In this document: piece by piece, positions 31,113-37,202 of the stretch
Layout of the letters: the number at the start of each line of letters is the position of its first letter
Numbering within the stretch: position 1 is the first letter of the stretch
Virus record (IMG/VR): IMGVR_UViG_3300042485_000423
Span: 1 to 37,325 of that record
DNA from: a virus
Direction: 5' to 3' (one strand)
DNA: 37,325 nt
Position numbers and translations under genes: made by a program
Notes under the pieces: model-generated
The model's input: the letters and a program-made list of their open reading frames with translations, nothing else
The model's database searches: none
Told to the model about the DNA's origin: nothing

Positions 31113-31322
31113 TTATGGTTTGCAGTCATTTTCTTCCTTATCTCGCAAAAACGCGCATGGGTTTTGTAGTATCGTAAGAATCTTCCACAAGAGGGTTTTC
31201 ATTCTCAAGAGCCTTTCCTGGCGCATCTGCTCCCGTTCCCTACGCTGGGCAATGGCAAGCAAGAGTGGATAGGTCACGGCAGCGTCTTTGCCGAACACGG
31301 TCAATGGTTTGTTTATCTTCAT
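31113..31322 (-). CDS. Hypothetical small protein
   Basis: This 69-aa basic helical protein (RREREQMRQERLLRMKTLLW) lies in the small-gene region. No family is recognised. A 21-codon frame at 31129-31064 overlaps its end and is too short to call. Confidence 0.55.
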   Translation of the reverse strand: MKINKPLTVFGKDAAVTYPLLLAIAQRREREQMRQERLLRMKTLLWKILTILQNPCAFLRDKEENDCKP

Positions 31323-31359
31323 TTTGTCTTTTAGTTTATTGATTGGGTCGGCAGATTTG

Positions 31360-31524
31360 TCATTTTGTCATTTCACGGAATAAAGCAAAGGTCAGAGCTG
31401 CAATGGCAAATGCCCACAGCATCCCTATACTTAGGTTGTCGATCAATAAGACTGCATAACGTAGCAGTTTTCTGCGTTTTTGGTTCTTACTCATTGGCAA
31501 GTTTCGGTTTCGGTTTGTTTTCAT
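31360..31524 (-). CDS. Small membrane protein
   Basis: This 54-aa protein has a basic N-terminus (KNQKRRKLLRYAVLL) and one transmembrane helix (IGMLWAFAIAALTFALF). It starts 3 bp after the upstream stop. It may act at the host membrane; the function is unknown. Confidence 0.5.
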   Translation of the reverse strand: MKTNRNRNLPMSKNQKRRKLLRYAVLLIDNLSIGMLWAFAIAALTFALFREMTK

Positions 31525-31526
31525 GG

Positions 31527-31667
31527 TTATTTATTCTCAAATTCAATATCTGCAATGCTTTGCGCGTCTGAACGATCTATTCCCTCATTTTCAAGTTTCG
31601 CGACAAGGGCAAGCCATTTCTCATGGTCTGGGTGTGCAGTTTCGCAAGCTGTAATTTTTCTTTTCAT
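31527..31667 (-). CDS. Small hypothetical protein
   Basis: This 46-aa protein (ACETAHPDHEKWLALVAKLE) follows a leader of tandem AAAC repeats. The frame is open for about 19 further codons upstream, but no ATG is available. No family is recognised. Confidence 0.5.
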   Translation of the reverse strand: MKRKITACETAHPDHEKWLALVAKLENEGIDRSDAQSIADIEFENK

Positions 31668-31750
31668 GGTTTGGTTTGTTTGTTTGCTGGGTCGTTAGAG
31701 TCCTGGCAATCGCCTGATTTGATTCTCAAGAGGGTTTGTTTCTTGTTACT

Positions 31751-31969
31751 TTAGTCAATAGAGTTTAAAGCGTTTTCCCGTGCAATCGTGTTTGCTACGT
31801 TTCTCAATTTTGAGTTTCCGATATTTCCAGAATCAAAGAATTGGGAGCGATTGCCGTTTCTGTAAGCATAGCTTACCCATCCAATTTCAGGATGTTCGAC
31901 TCTCAAGTGTTGCATTGTTTCAATATCTTGACGGTATGTTCTTATCTCGTATTTGTATTCTTGTTTCAT
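31751..31969 (-). CDS. Hypothetical protein with a terminator-hairpin leader
   Basis: This 72-aa protein contains EIGWVSYAYRNGNRSQFFDS. It is preceded by a terminator hairpin and the CGCCTAGAAAACCCCA element shared with the gene at 32721. No family is recognised. Confidence 0.55.
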   Translation of the reverse strand: MKQEYKYEIRTYRQDIETMQHLRVEHPEIGWVSYAYRNGNRSQFFDSGNIGNSKLRNVANTIARENALNSID

Positions 31970-31991
31970 TGTCTTTTATGGTTTATAGTTT

Positions 31992-32040
31992 AAGGCACTG
32001 CCTTGCGCCTAGAAAACCCCATCCCCGAGAGAGGATGAGG
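31992..32040 (-). terminator. Minus-strand terminator and leader hairpin, copy 1
   Basis: On the minus strand a 10-bp stem (32040-32031 with 32026-32017, loop UCUC) with two G-U pairs is followed by TTTT. Downstream is the palindrome AAGGCA-C-TGCCTT (32004-31992). It shares the 16-bp string CGCCTAGAAAACCCCA (32006-32021, plus strand) with copy 2. Confidence 0.65.
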
Positions 32041-32066
32041 TGATTCTAAAGGAGTTTAAGGTTTGC

Positions 32067-32210
32067 CTATCTCCAAGGCTCCGCCGCCATGCGATACAGC
32101 TCAAGGTCTGAAGGCCCAAACTTCCCGCCTTGAATAGCGATTGTCAGCGCAAAGACGGTCAAAGCAAGAACTGCCATTGCGTAAGTTTTCCAAGTGATTG
32201 GCTCTTTCAT
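32067..32210 (-). CDS. Small membrane protein, paralogue 1 (QGGxxGxSDLELY)
   Basis: This 47-aa protein has a transmembrane helix (YAMAVLALTVFALTIAIQ) and a C-terminal tail GGKFGPSDLELYRMAAE. The tail is shared with the protein at 32820-32948. A GGGGGGAGG tract precedes the ATG, which overlaps the upstream stop (ATGA). The hairpin element copy 1 follows. Confidence 0.6.
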   Translation of the reverse strand: MKEPITWKTYAMAVLALTVFALTIAIQGGKFGPSDLELYRMAAEPWR

Positions 32211-32470
32211 GCCTCCCCCCTTTCTGCATTGGCGATTGCTTCTTTGGCTGAGTCCAAAACTGCACCCTCCAAATCGTGCAACTCGCAAAGCAAAACAAAG
32301 TCCTTAGCTACTTGTAGTAAATCAGGCGCGGCACAAATCAATCTCGCGTTGTCTCTCCACTCGTCATTCAAGACGTGAAGCATTTCAGCGATTTCTTCAC
32401 CGTCTTTCCCGTAAATTGCGGGATTGCCAGCGCGTTTTCCTAGTTTCCATGTTCCAGGTAATTCTTTCAT
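32207..32470 (-). CDS. Small phage protein of the NARLICAAPDLL type
   Basis: This 87-aa protein contains EWRDNARLICAAPDLLQVAK, a pattern shared with many short phage proteins of unknown role, followed by a helical domain with DSAKEAIANAER. It overlaps the genes on both sides by 4 bp (ATGA). Confidence 0.65.
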   Translation of the reverse strand: MKELPGTWKLGKRAGNPAIYGKDGEEIAEMLHVLNDEWRDNARLICAAPDLLQVAKDFVLLCELHDLEGAVLDSAKEAIANAERGEA

Positions 32471-32721
32471 GCGCAAACCTCCATTTCCAAAGGTGTAATG
32501 TAACCTTGGCGAATCATGGCTTTAACGTGTTGCATTGTCCCATAATGAGACGGCAAATGGCCGCTTTTCAAATCGCTTGGAATGGCCGCGCAATAGACTC
32601 GCCCGCTTTCATCTGGTTTGAGCTTTGAACGTATTTCCCATGGGCCAGACATTGCGACTAATTTGGGATAGTTTTCGCGCGTGTAATGTTCAATCAGCAT
32701 TTTTTTGGTTTCTTGTGTCAT
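32467..32721 (-). CDS. Hypothetical protein downstream of the second leader hairpin
   Basis: This 84-aa basic protein (EHYTRENYPKLVAMSGPWEI) is predicted from ATG 32721. The leader carries the second terminator/hairpin element. No family is recognised. Confidence 0.55.
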   Translation of the reverse strand: MTQETKKMLIEHYTRENYPKLVAMSGPWEIRSKLKPDESGRVYCAAIPSDLKSGHLPSHYGTMQHVKAMIRQGYITPLEMEVCA

Positions 32722-32741
32722 TTTGTTTTGTGGTTTAGTTC

Positions 32742-32794
32742 GAGGCGTTGCCTCTCGCCTAGAAAACCCCACCCCGTGACGTGACAAGGTGAGG
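32742..32794 (-). terminator. Minus-strand terminator and leader hairpin, copy 2
   Basis: The arms CCTCACC (32794-32788) and GGTGGGG (32773-32767) form the stem on the minus strand, with one G-U pair and a few further pairs toward the loop. TTTTCT follows. The palindrome GAGGC-gtt-GCCTC lies at 32742-32754. The same 16-bp string as in copy 1 lies at 32756-32771. Confidence 0.65.
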
Positions 32795-32819
32795 CGATTC
32801 TGCAAGCTGTAAGCTTAAG

Positions 32820-32948
32820 TTACTCTGCCGATATTTTGTAGAGTTCAAGATCTGAAAGCCCGCAATTTCCGCCTTGAATGTAAATTCCAAGCAAGATCAG
32901 CAAGACGAGCAGGAAGGCCATGAGATAGTCAATAGGTGAATGTTTCAT
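32820..32948 (-). CDS. Small membrane protein, paralogue 2 (QGGxxGxSDLELY)
   Basis: This 42-aa protein has a transmembrane helix (YLMAFLLVLLILLGIYI) and a tail QGGNCGLSDLELYKISAE matching paralogue 1. It also shares a downstream terminator element, implying a segmental duplication. The function is unknown. Confidence 0.55.
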   Translation of the reverse strand: MKHSPIDYLMAFLLVLLILLGIYIQGGNCGLSDLELYKISAE

Positions 32949-32967
32949 GTCTTTTTATGGTTTGAAG

Positions 32968-33189
32968 TTAGGCAAAATGCGAATTGATAGCGTCAACATC
33001 AGATTGCAGGTTATAGGTCTGAAATACCCATCCCGCGCCGTATTGTTTGCCCCGATACTTCACCGCGCCAAGTTTGCGGGCGATTGTTTCAGGTGATAGG
33101 AAAATCGGCAGGTAATATCGCGGGTTTCCATTTACATCGTTTGAAATGCGCTTGAAGTCGTCTTTTGTAAGTTTAAGTGTAGTTTTCAT
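32968..33189 (-). CDS. Hypothetical protein
   Basis: This 73-aa protein (KLTKDDFKRISNDVNGNPRY) has a G-poor leader of AAACC repeats and no SD. No family is recognised. Confidence 0.55.
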   Translation of the reverse strand: MKTTLKLTKDDFKRISNDVNGNPRYYLPIFLSPETIARKLGAVKYRGKQYGAGWVFQTYNLQSDVDAINSHFA

Positions 33190-33231
33190 TTTGTTTGTGT
33201 CTTTCGTTGGTTTGGTTTGGTTTGTGTTTTC

Positions 33232-33609
33232 TTACTTGGCAGAATTGATTGCGGAAGCATTATTTACAATCTCAATGAGCATTTGCGTTTCTTCCGTTCC
33301 AATCAATTTACGCCCTTCATCCGTTAGTGCATAAAGATTGAAAACCTTTCCATTTTCTTCCCATGCCGTCCTTGCCGTTGCGTTCCATCCATTGGATAGG
33401 ATCAAAGCGAAAAGCTCTCCGTTGGAACGCCTAAAACGTATTGATTGTGTCCCGTGTTTTTTGGATTGATGAAACGTGTAATAACCAAAGGCAGTTTTCC
33501 CATCGAGCGGATGGAATAACGTTTTGGTAAAGTCACGCTTGGAAGTGAAGTAAAGTCCACTTGGAAGTTGAATTGCGGATTGGATTGATTTGTTTTCTTT
33601 TGTTTTCAT
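33232..33609 (-). CDS. Hypothetical protein, first of the leftward block
   Basis: This 125-aa protein is predicted from ATG 33609. The N-terminal half is beta-rich (PSGLYFTSKRDFTKTLFHPL) and the C-terminal half is helical (NLYALTDEGRKLIGTEETQM), possibly a small DNA-associated or host-takeover protein. The leader is CCAACCAAACAAACAAACC with no SD. No family is recognised. Confidence 0.55.
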   Translation of the reverse strand: MKTKENKSIQSAIQLPSGLYFTSKRDFTKTLFHPLDGKTAFGYYTFHQSKKHGTQSIRFRRSNGELFALILSNGWNATARTAWEENGKVFNLYALTDEGRKLIGTEETQMLIEIVNNASAINSAK

Positions 33610-33720
33610 TTTGTTTGGTTTGTTTGTTTGGTTGGTTTCGCGTTGGCGATGTAGAGACAATGGCAGAAGAAATCCGATACGCAACAAAATTCTTATTTTT
33701 TTTTCATTTTTCTTTCTAGG

Positions 33721-33735
33721 CCTTATTCTATAAGG
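33721..33735. promoter_or_regulatory. Palindrome CCTTA-N5-TAAGG, site 1
   Basis: A 15-bp palindrome, CCTTAT-tct-ATAAGG, upstream of the first leftward gene. The same motif recurs at 34751-34765, and a 9-spaced version lies at the junction promoter. Candidate operator. Confidence 0.45.
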
Positions 33736-33816
33736 GTTTTCAGTCTTTAACCGGCAATAAAGATGACTTATTTTGAGCGTTTGAAATGAAGTTTCCCAGG
33801 TGATTTACGCCGATAG

Positions 33817-33845
33817 TTGACAAGTTCCCGCTTTTCTGATTTATT
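33817..33845 (+). promoter_or_regulatory. Promoter for a candidate small RNA
   Basis: TTGACA (33817-33822), a 17-bp spacer and TTTATT (33840-33845). Transcription would start near 33850-33852 and reach the terminator ending at 33942. Confidence 0.4.
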
Positions 33846-33848
33846 CTC

Positions 33849-33942
33849 CGCAAGACAAGGTTGCGCCAAGTCAAACAATCTCTTCCGAAAGGAAACAAGA
33901 CCCTGAAACGATGAAAGCGCAACTTCTCGTTTCGGGGTTTTT
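33849..33942 (+). ncRNA. Candidate structured small RNA (about 90 nt)
   Basis: Three hairpins lie between the promoter and a terminator: CGCAA/TTGCG (33849-33853, 33861-33865), TTCC-GAAA-GGAA (about 33883-33894) and the terminator stem. The terminator loop contains GCGCAAC (33917-33923), complementary to GTTGCGC (33860-33866), so a pseudoknot or alternative fold is possible. No reliable gene overlaps it on the plus strand. A 64-codon minus-strand frame also crosses it. Confidence 0.35.
33901..33942 (+). terminator. Rightward intrinsic terminator
   Basis: An 11-bp stem, CCCTGAAACGA (33901-33911) with TCGTTTCGGGG (33927-33937), has one G-U pair and a 15-nt loop and is followed by TTTTT. It is a strong rightward terminator in a region with no plus-strand gene upstream. 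Confidence 0.7.
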
Positions 33943-34111
33943 CCCTTTACATCATCAGGCATTAAGACCTGACCATGGACGCAAAGGCCCGAAAAGGGTC
34001 ACGATGAATAGCGTGGGCAATGTCGCCAGCTGACAACCCAGACAAGCGCAACAAAGGGCAATCTTAGGAGAGTTTCCTTTCATCGAGTCAGTAATCAATT
34101 AATCGGCAAAC

Positions 34112-34450
34112 ATGCTTATTAATAAAGCTGCGCATGCCTTAGTTAAAACATCATACATTAAACAAACCTCCATGCAATACTTCACAAACAATGGCATTTT
34201 ATTAATCGGCAAACATAAAGGAAAACTTTTCCTCGATCTTCCAAAGCAATACACGCAATGGGCAAAGACAAACTTACCAGGTTACAAAGATCAGCTGAAA
34301 ACAATCGCAAAGCTAGTCAGCAAACAACCCAACGAATCGACTAGCCAATGGCTTTCCACAAACGGAAGCGATAGGATAGCAAACAAAGGCCTACGCAAGC
34401 CAAACCCGAAACGCTTCACAAGCCGCGCAATACGAGCAGTCAACTACTAA
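34112..34450 (+). CDS. GKHKGK-motif protein (ExoX-tail/DUF3820-like)
   Basis: This 112-aa basic protein contains GKHKGKLFLDLPKQYTQWAK, the core of a short domain found at the end of ExoX-type exonucleases and in DUF3820-like proteins. The rest is basic and disordered. The start at 34112 is uncertain; ATG 34172 is an alternative. A 16-bp sequence around the start (34098-34113) recurs inside the gene at 34201-34216. Confidence 0.6.
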   Translation: MLINKAAHALVKTSYIKQTSMQYFTNNGILLIGKHKGKLFLDLPKQYTQWAKTNLPGYKDQLKTIAKLVSKQPNESTSQWLSTNGSDRIANKGLRKPNPKRFTSRAIRAVNY

Positions 34451-34453
34451 CCA

Positions 34454-34500
34454 ACAAGCGCACGTTAACGCGAGCAAGGTTAGCCTACAAGCGCACGTTA
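34454..34500. repeat. 14-bp direct repeats ACAAGCGCACGTTA
   Basis: Two exact copies (34454-34467 and 34487-34500) are spaced 33 bp start to start, about three helical turns. A partial copy, ACAAGCGCA, is at 34042-34050. Iteron-like or regulator-binding. Confidence 0.55.
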
Positions 34501-34750
34501 CAAACAACCGTTTGAGATGATGGATGGATGCAGTTTAAACGAACGTATGAAATGGATGGATGATAGCATGAGAGCATGAACGGCTAGGAAATGGGTTGAT
34601 CCTCAAGAGAAAAAAACTCACCGCGCACGGCTTCACTTGTTACGAGTCTTACTAGGTGACAGATAGTCCCCCGCTAGCGCCAGGACAACGCGAAAAACTA
34701 GTGTTCAGACTGGGTAAATGCACGGCGATTCTATCCATGTCCCGTCAATC

Positions 34751-34765
34751 CCTTATAGTATAAGG
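34751..34765. promoter_or_regulatory. Palindrome CCTTA-N5-TAAGG, site 2
   Basis: CCTTATA-g-TATAAGG is a perfect palindrome around one base, closely related to the site at 33721-33735. It lies 20 bp upstream of a TTGACA. Candidate operator of the rightward early genes. Confidence 0.45.
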
Positions 34766-34984
34766 ATTTTAAACACTCGTTGGAGTTGACATTATGTATG
34801 TTGTAACAAGTTCAGTAAGCACAATGTATTCATTCAGGCACGGGGGGGAGGGGGTGCGGCCTGCCTAGGGCTGGAGATTCTGATCGGATAACCTGCCCCA
34901 TAAAAAATGCTACAAAGTGGGCGTATGGTTAGTTGGTTGTTTTGGGGCTTGATAAGGTTGTGCTGGTGTGTTTAGGATGAGTTT

Positions 34985-35221
34985 ATGAAGAAGGATGTGT
35001 TGGGAGATGTTGACTGGAAGGTGTGTCGGTTTTGTAGTGGATGGGTTGTGAGTAGTGGGGATGTGTGTAGGACGCATGAGGTTGTGGGCTGTCCTGAGTG
35101 TGGAAGGGGGGCGTTGTGGAAGGCGGGTAGTGGGATGTATATGTGTATGAATTTGGATTGTGACTGGGCGAGTGAGGTATTGCCTGAGTATGGGTTGGAT
35201 GGGGTATTGGAGAATAGTTAA
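34985..35221 (+). CDS. Small zinc-ribbon protein
   Basis: This 78-aa protein has CRFC...CRTHE (residues about 14-31), CPECGRGAL (about 36-44) and CMNLDCDW (about 54-61), forming two probable zinc sites. AGGAT precedes the ATG by 8 nt. Composition is extremely G/T-rich with GTG, GGG and TGT codons, unlike other genes. It may be an early host-takeover or replication factor. Confidence 0.65.
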   Translation: MKKDVLGDVDWKVCRFCSGWVVSSGDVCRTHEVVGCPECGRGALWKAGSGMYMCMNLDCDWASEVLPEYGLDGVLENS

Positions 35222-35263
35222 GAATTTTGTTGCAAAGGGTTGTGGGGGTGGTAGAAGGGTTGC

Positions 35264-36028
35264 ATGAAAGTTGTGAAGCAAAGAGATTACCCTGTGTGGG
35301 TGTGTTATCCGTGTGGTAGTAGGCATGGGTTTAAGAAGTGTGGGGTATCGACCTGGCATGATGATACGTGTGGGGTTTGCGGGGAGGAGACTACTGTGAC
35401 TGAGCCAAGGGATTTTGGGCATTTAAAGAATAGCTGGATGAAGGCGTATGATCGGAGTGTAGCGATTACTGCTTACTTGGATGGTGTGCTGGCGAAAGAA
35501 GAAAAGGACAGAATTAGTCTTAATAAGAATATGCCAACACCTGTGAGTGAATACCGCCAGTTAAACGATGGGGAGCTTGTGATGGATGGCGATGAGTTTT
35601 GGGGGATGGATAAGTGCTGGTTACCTGCTACCGAGATTGGTAAGAAGGTAACTACCTACACCCATAAGATGTATAGACGGCCAATAAGCAAAAAGACAAT
35701 TATGAATAAGCAAGAACGTATTAAGCAATGGACAGCCAAGATTGATAAGATCGTAGGTGCGTATAAGAAACTAAGCGCAGCTTGCGATGAATCGCACAAG
35801 GCTGGTTGCTTGGATGTAGACGGAAAACTATTCACGGCAATATGGGTATCATTTGATACGCTTATGGATCACATCGACCAACAAGAATGGTTGGAGTGGT
35901 ATATCTACGACAACGATTGCGGGGTAGAAAAGATGAGGGCAGGCTTTGGTGACGTGGTGAGTCCAATTAAGAATAGCCGTGACCTAGCCAAGTTGATTGT
36001 TGAGGACGAGGATCGGGATGACCGCTAA
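35264..36028 (+). CDS. Zinc-ribbon multi-domain early protein
   Basis: In this 254-aa protein, residues about 12-50 form a zinc ribbon (CYPCGSRHGFKKCGVSTW, then CGVCGEETTVTEPRDFG), a recurring phage element. Residues about 95-145 (YRQLNDGELVMDGDEFW) resemble another small phage domain. The C-terminal ~105 residues are helical and unrecognised (RIKQWTAKIDKIVGAYKKLS). It appears to be a fusion of three units. AAGGG precedes the ATG. The first third shares the G/T-rich bias of its upstream neighbour; the rest does not. Confidence 0.7.
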   Translation: MKVVKQRDYPVWVCYPCGSRHGFKKCGVSTWHDDTCGVCGEETTVTEPRDFGHLKNSWMKAYDRSVAITAYLDGVLAKEEKDRISLNKNMPTPVSEYRQLNDGELVMDGDEFWGMDKCWLPATEIGKKVTTYTHKMYRRPISKKTIMNKQERIKQWTAKIDKIVGAYKKLSAACDESHKAGCLDVDGKLFTAIWVSFDTLMDHIDQQEWLEWYIYDNDCGVEKMRAGFGDVVSPIKNSRDLAKLIVEDEDRDDR

Positions 36029-36052
36029 ACCACATCACATGACCGATAATTT

Positions 36053-36568
36053 ATGAACGAAAGACAAAAGAAGATCATGGTTCCATACCAAGAGCCGACA
36101 ACCGACACCTGCCCAGATTGCAGCGAGCATCCTTGCGATTGCGGCATACCTGCTGGATATCAATCCGATATACGCTTTGCTGCTAACTTTGCACCGCATA
36201 TCAAAGTTATGGAAGCGAGTAAGGTTGCAGAGATAATTGAGCAGCGAGACGATTTGTTACGATACAACGAAGCATTTCGACAAGAAGCGTTGATCTGCGC
36301 CGATTGTGACGCGATCAGTAAAAAGGAATATGACCAAGCAATCGAGCAGTTGGACAGTCTGGTCGAGGCACTTGAACACACCATGAAACACATGAGGCAT
36401 AGTCTCAACTGCCCAGCTAGAATTTCAGAGGGACTCCATGCGTGTAATTGCCAAATGGAATGGGCGTATGATAACGCAACCGAAGCCCTCCAATCCCTAA
36501 ACCCAGATCATACTGTTGCTGCCAACGATATGATCGCAGCCGTGAAAGGAGATAACCATGAGTCCTGA
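36053..36568 (+). CDS. Hypothetical cysteine-rich early protein
   Basis: This 171-aa protein has an N-terminal CPDCSEHPCDCG (residues about 20-31), a coiled-coil middle (EIIEQRDDLLRYNEAF) and a CPARISEGLHACNCQ segment near the end. These look like metal-binding knuckles around a helical core. It couples to the next gene by an 11-bp overlap. No family is recognised. Confidence 0.6.
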   Translation: MNERQKKIMVPYQEPTTDTCPDCSEHPCDCGIPAGYQSDIRFAANFAPHIKVMEASKVAEIIEQRDDLLRYNEAFRQEALICADCDAISKKEYDQAIEQLDSLVEALEHTMKHMRHSLNCPARISEGLHACNCQMEWAYDNATEALQSLNPDHTVAANDMIAAVKGDNHES

Positions 36569-36878
36569 AGCACAACGAATCGCGATTGCAAAATCAGTAG
36601 GCATCCATCTACATGACGGCGACCACGCCCCGTCGAATTACACGTTTGTCACCGATTTGCCAGACTATCTGAACGATCTTAACGCGATTCACGAAGCCGA
36701 GAAATGTATTCTACATAGCCAAAAAGAAAGTTACTGGGATCATTTATACGAGAACTGTCAACGATCAGTATTTTCTCGTATTGATGATAACTATAAAATG
36801 ATTCACTCCACAGCCGCCCAACGCTCTGAAGCATACCTCCGCACCATCGGCAAGTGGGAAGGAGGGAGCGATGAGTGA
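36558..36878 (+). CDS. DUF2591-like (phage ABA sandwich) protein
   Basis: This 106-aa protein begins MSPEAQRIAIAKSVGI and includes LPDYLNDLNAIHEAEK and a C-terminal STAAQRSEAYLRTIGKW, the pattern of the phage ABA-sandwich domain family. It has a strong AGGAG spaced 6 nt from the ATG. It overlaps both neighbouring genes by 8-11 bp. The function is unknown. Confidence 0.75.
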   Translation: MSPEAQRIAIAKSVGIHLHDGDHAPSNYTFVTDLPDYLNDLNAIHEAEKCILHSQKESYWDHLYENCQRSVFSRIDDNYKMIHSTAAQRSEAYLRTIGKWEGGSDE

Positions 36879-37149
36879 CCTAGAAAATTTTGGTATGCTC
36901 ATGGCTGAAGATAGTGAATCAGAGGCGATGTGTTTGCTTATGTATCGCATCAACTCATTGGTCAAGGAGCGTGATGAACTTAGAGACAACTGCAAAGCGT
37001 TTCACAAATGGCGGGATAAATTCCCTTGTGTCTGCAATGGAGTATATCTGCAAGGCAACTGCTTACGTTGCGACATCGAAAAACTAATTGGCAAAGGATC
37101 TAGCTTCGATGTCGTTAAAACATCTATATTGGATGTTCAAGAAAGCTGA
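36871..37149 (+). CDS. Hypothetical early protein with a CxC/CxxC motif
   Basis: This 92-aa protein has a strong GGAGGGAG SD. A helical part (YRINSLVKERDELRDNCKAF) is followed by FPCVCNGVYLQGNCLRCDIE, a plausible zinc-binding knuckle. It is the last gene before the operator boxes and junction promoter. No family is recognised. Confidence 0.6.
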   Translation: MSDLENFGMLMAEDSESEAMCLLMYRINSLVKERDELRDNCKAFHKWRDKFPCVCNGVYLQGNCLRCDIEKLIGKGSSFDVVKTSILDVQES

Positions 37150-37155
37150 ACATTT

Positions 37156-37202
37156 ATGTTGGCGAACGCTGACATCTTGATAATGTAGGCGAACGCTGTC
37201 AT
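37156..37202. promoter_or_regulatory. Tandem 20-bp operator-like boxes
   Basis: Two copies of ATGTwGGCGAACGCTGwCAT lie at 37156-37175 and 37183-37202, differing only at two bases, 27 bp apart. Each is near-palindromic (ATGTnnGCGnnCGCnnACAT; the second copy has one outer mismatch). They lie just upstream of the tail-operon promoter (-35 at 37254 on the right copy) and are a candidate regulator binding site. Confidence 0.6.

Larger units (their letters stand above)
33660..34111. other. Divergent control region (left part)
   Basis: No gene is convincingly coding here. The stretch has a pyrimidine run (about 33690-33715), a CCTTATTCTATAAGG palindrome (33721-33735), a candidate small-RNA unit (33817-33942) and a GC-rich, repeat-containing segment (33950-34080). 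It separates the leftward block from the rightward early genes and is a candidate origin and regulatory region. Confidence 0.5.
34451..34984. other. Divergent control region (right part), no gene seen
   Basis: This 534-bp stretch has no convincing coding frame. It holds two 14-bp repeats ACAAGCGCACGTTA (34454-34467, 34487-34500), GGATGGATG repeats (about 34519-34561), a second CCTTATAGTATAAGG palindrome (34751-34765), a TTGACA at 34786-34791 without a good -10, and a G7-A-G5 tract (34842-34854). After about 34900 the plus strand is strongly G/T-rich. Candidate replication origin. Confidence 0.5.

Noticed and set aside
31064-31129. A 21-codon minus-strand frame (MTANHKKELTGNALEAINPHK)
   Set aside because: Too short and overlapping the end of the neighbouring gene; no supporting signal.
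33740-33922. A 60-codon minus-strand frame
   Set aside because: Overlaps the previous alternative, with basic, motif-free sequence and no initiation signal.
33768-33962. A 64-codon basic minus-strand frame (MPDDVKGKTPKREVALSS)
   Set aside because: Possible gene, but no family is recognised, and the strand-specific terminator and promoter on the plus strand explain the region at least as well. Left as an alternative to the small RNA.
34786-34810. TTGACA promoter for the early rightward genes
   Set aside because: A good -35, but no acceptable -10 at 15-19 bp, so not listed as a promoter.
34910-35422. A 170-codon minus-strand frame
   Set aside because: The product is almost only Pro, Thr, His, Leu and Ile, which is what the strong G/T bias of the plus strand predicts. 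The plus-strand zinc-ribbon gene explains the region.
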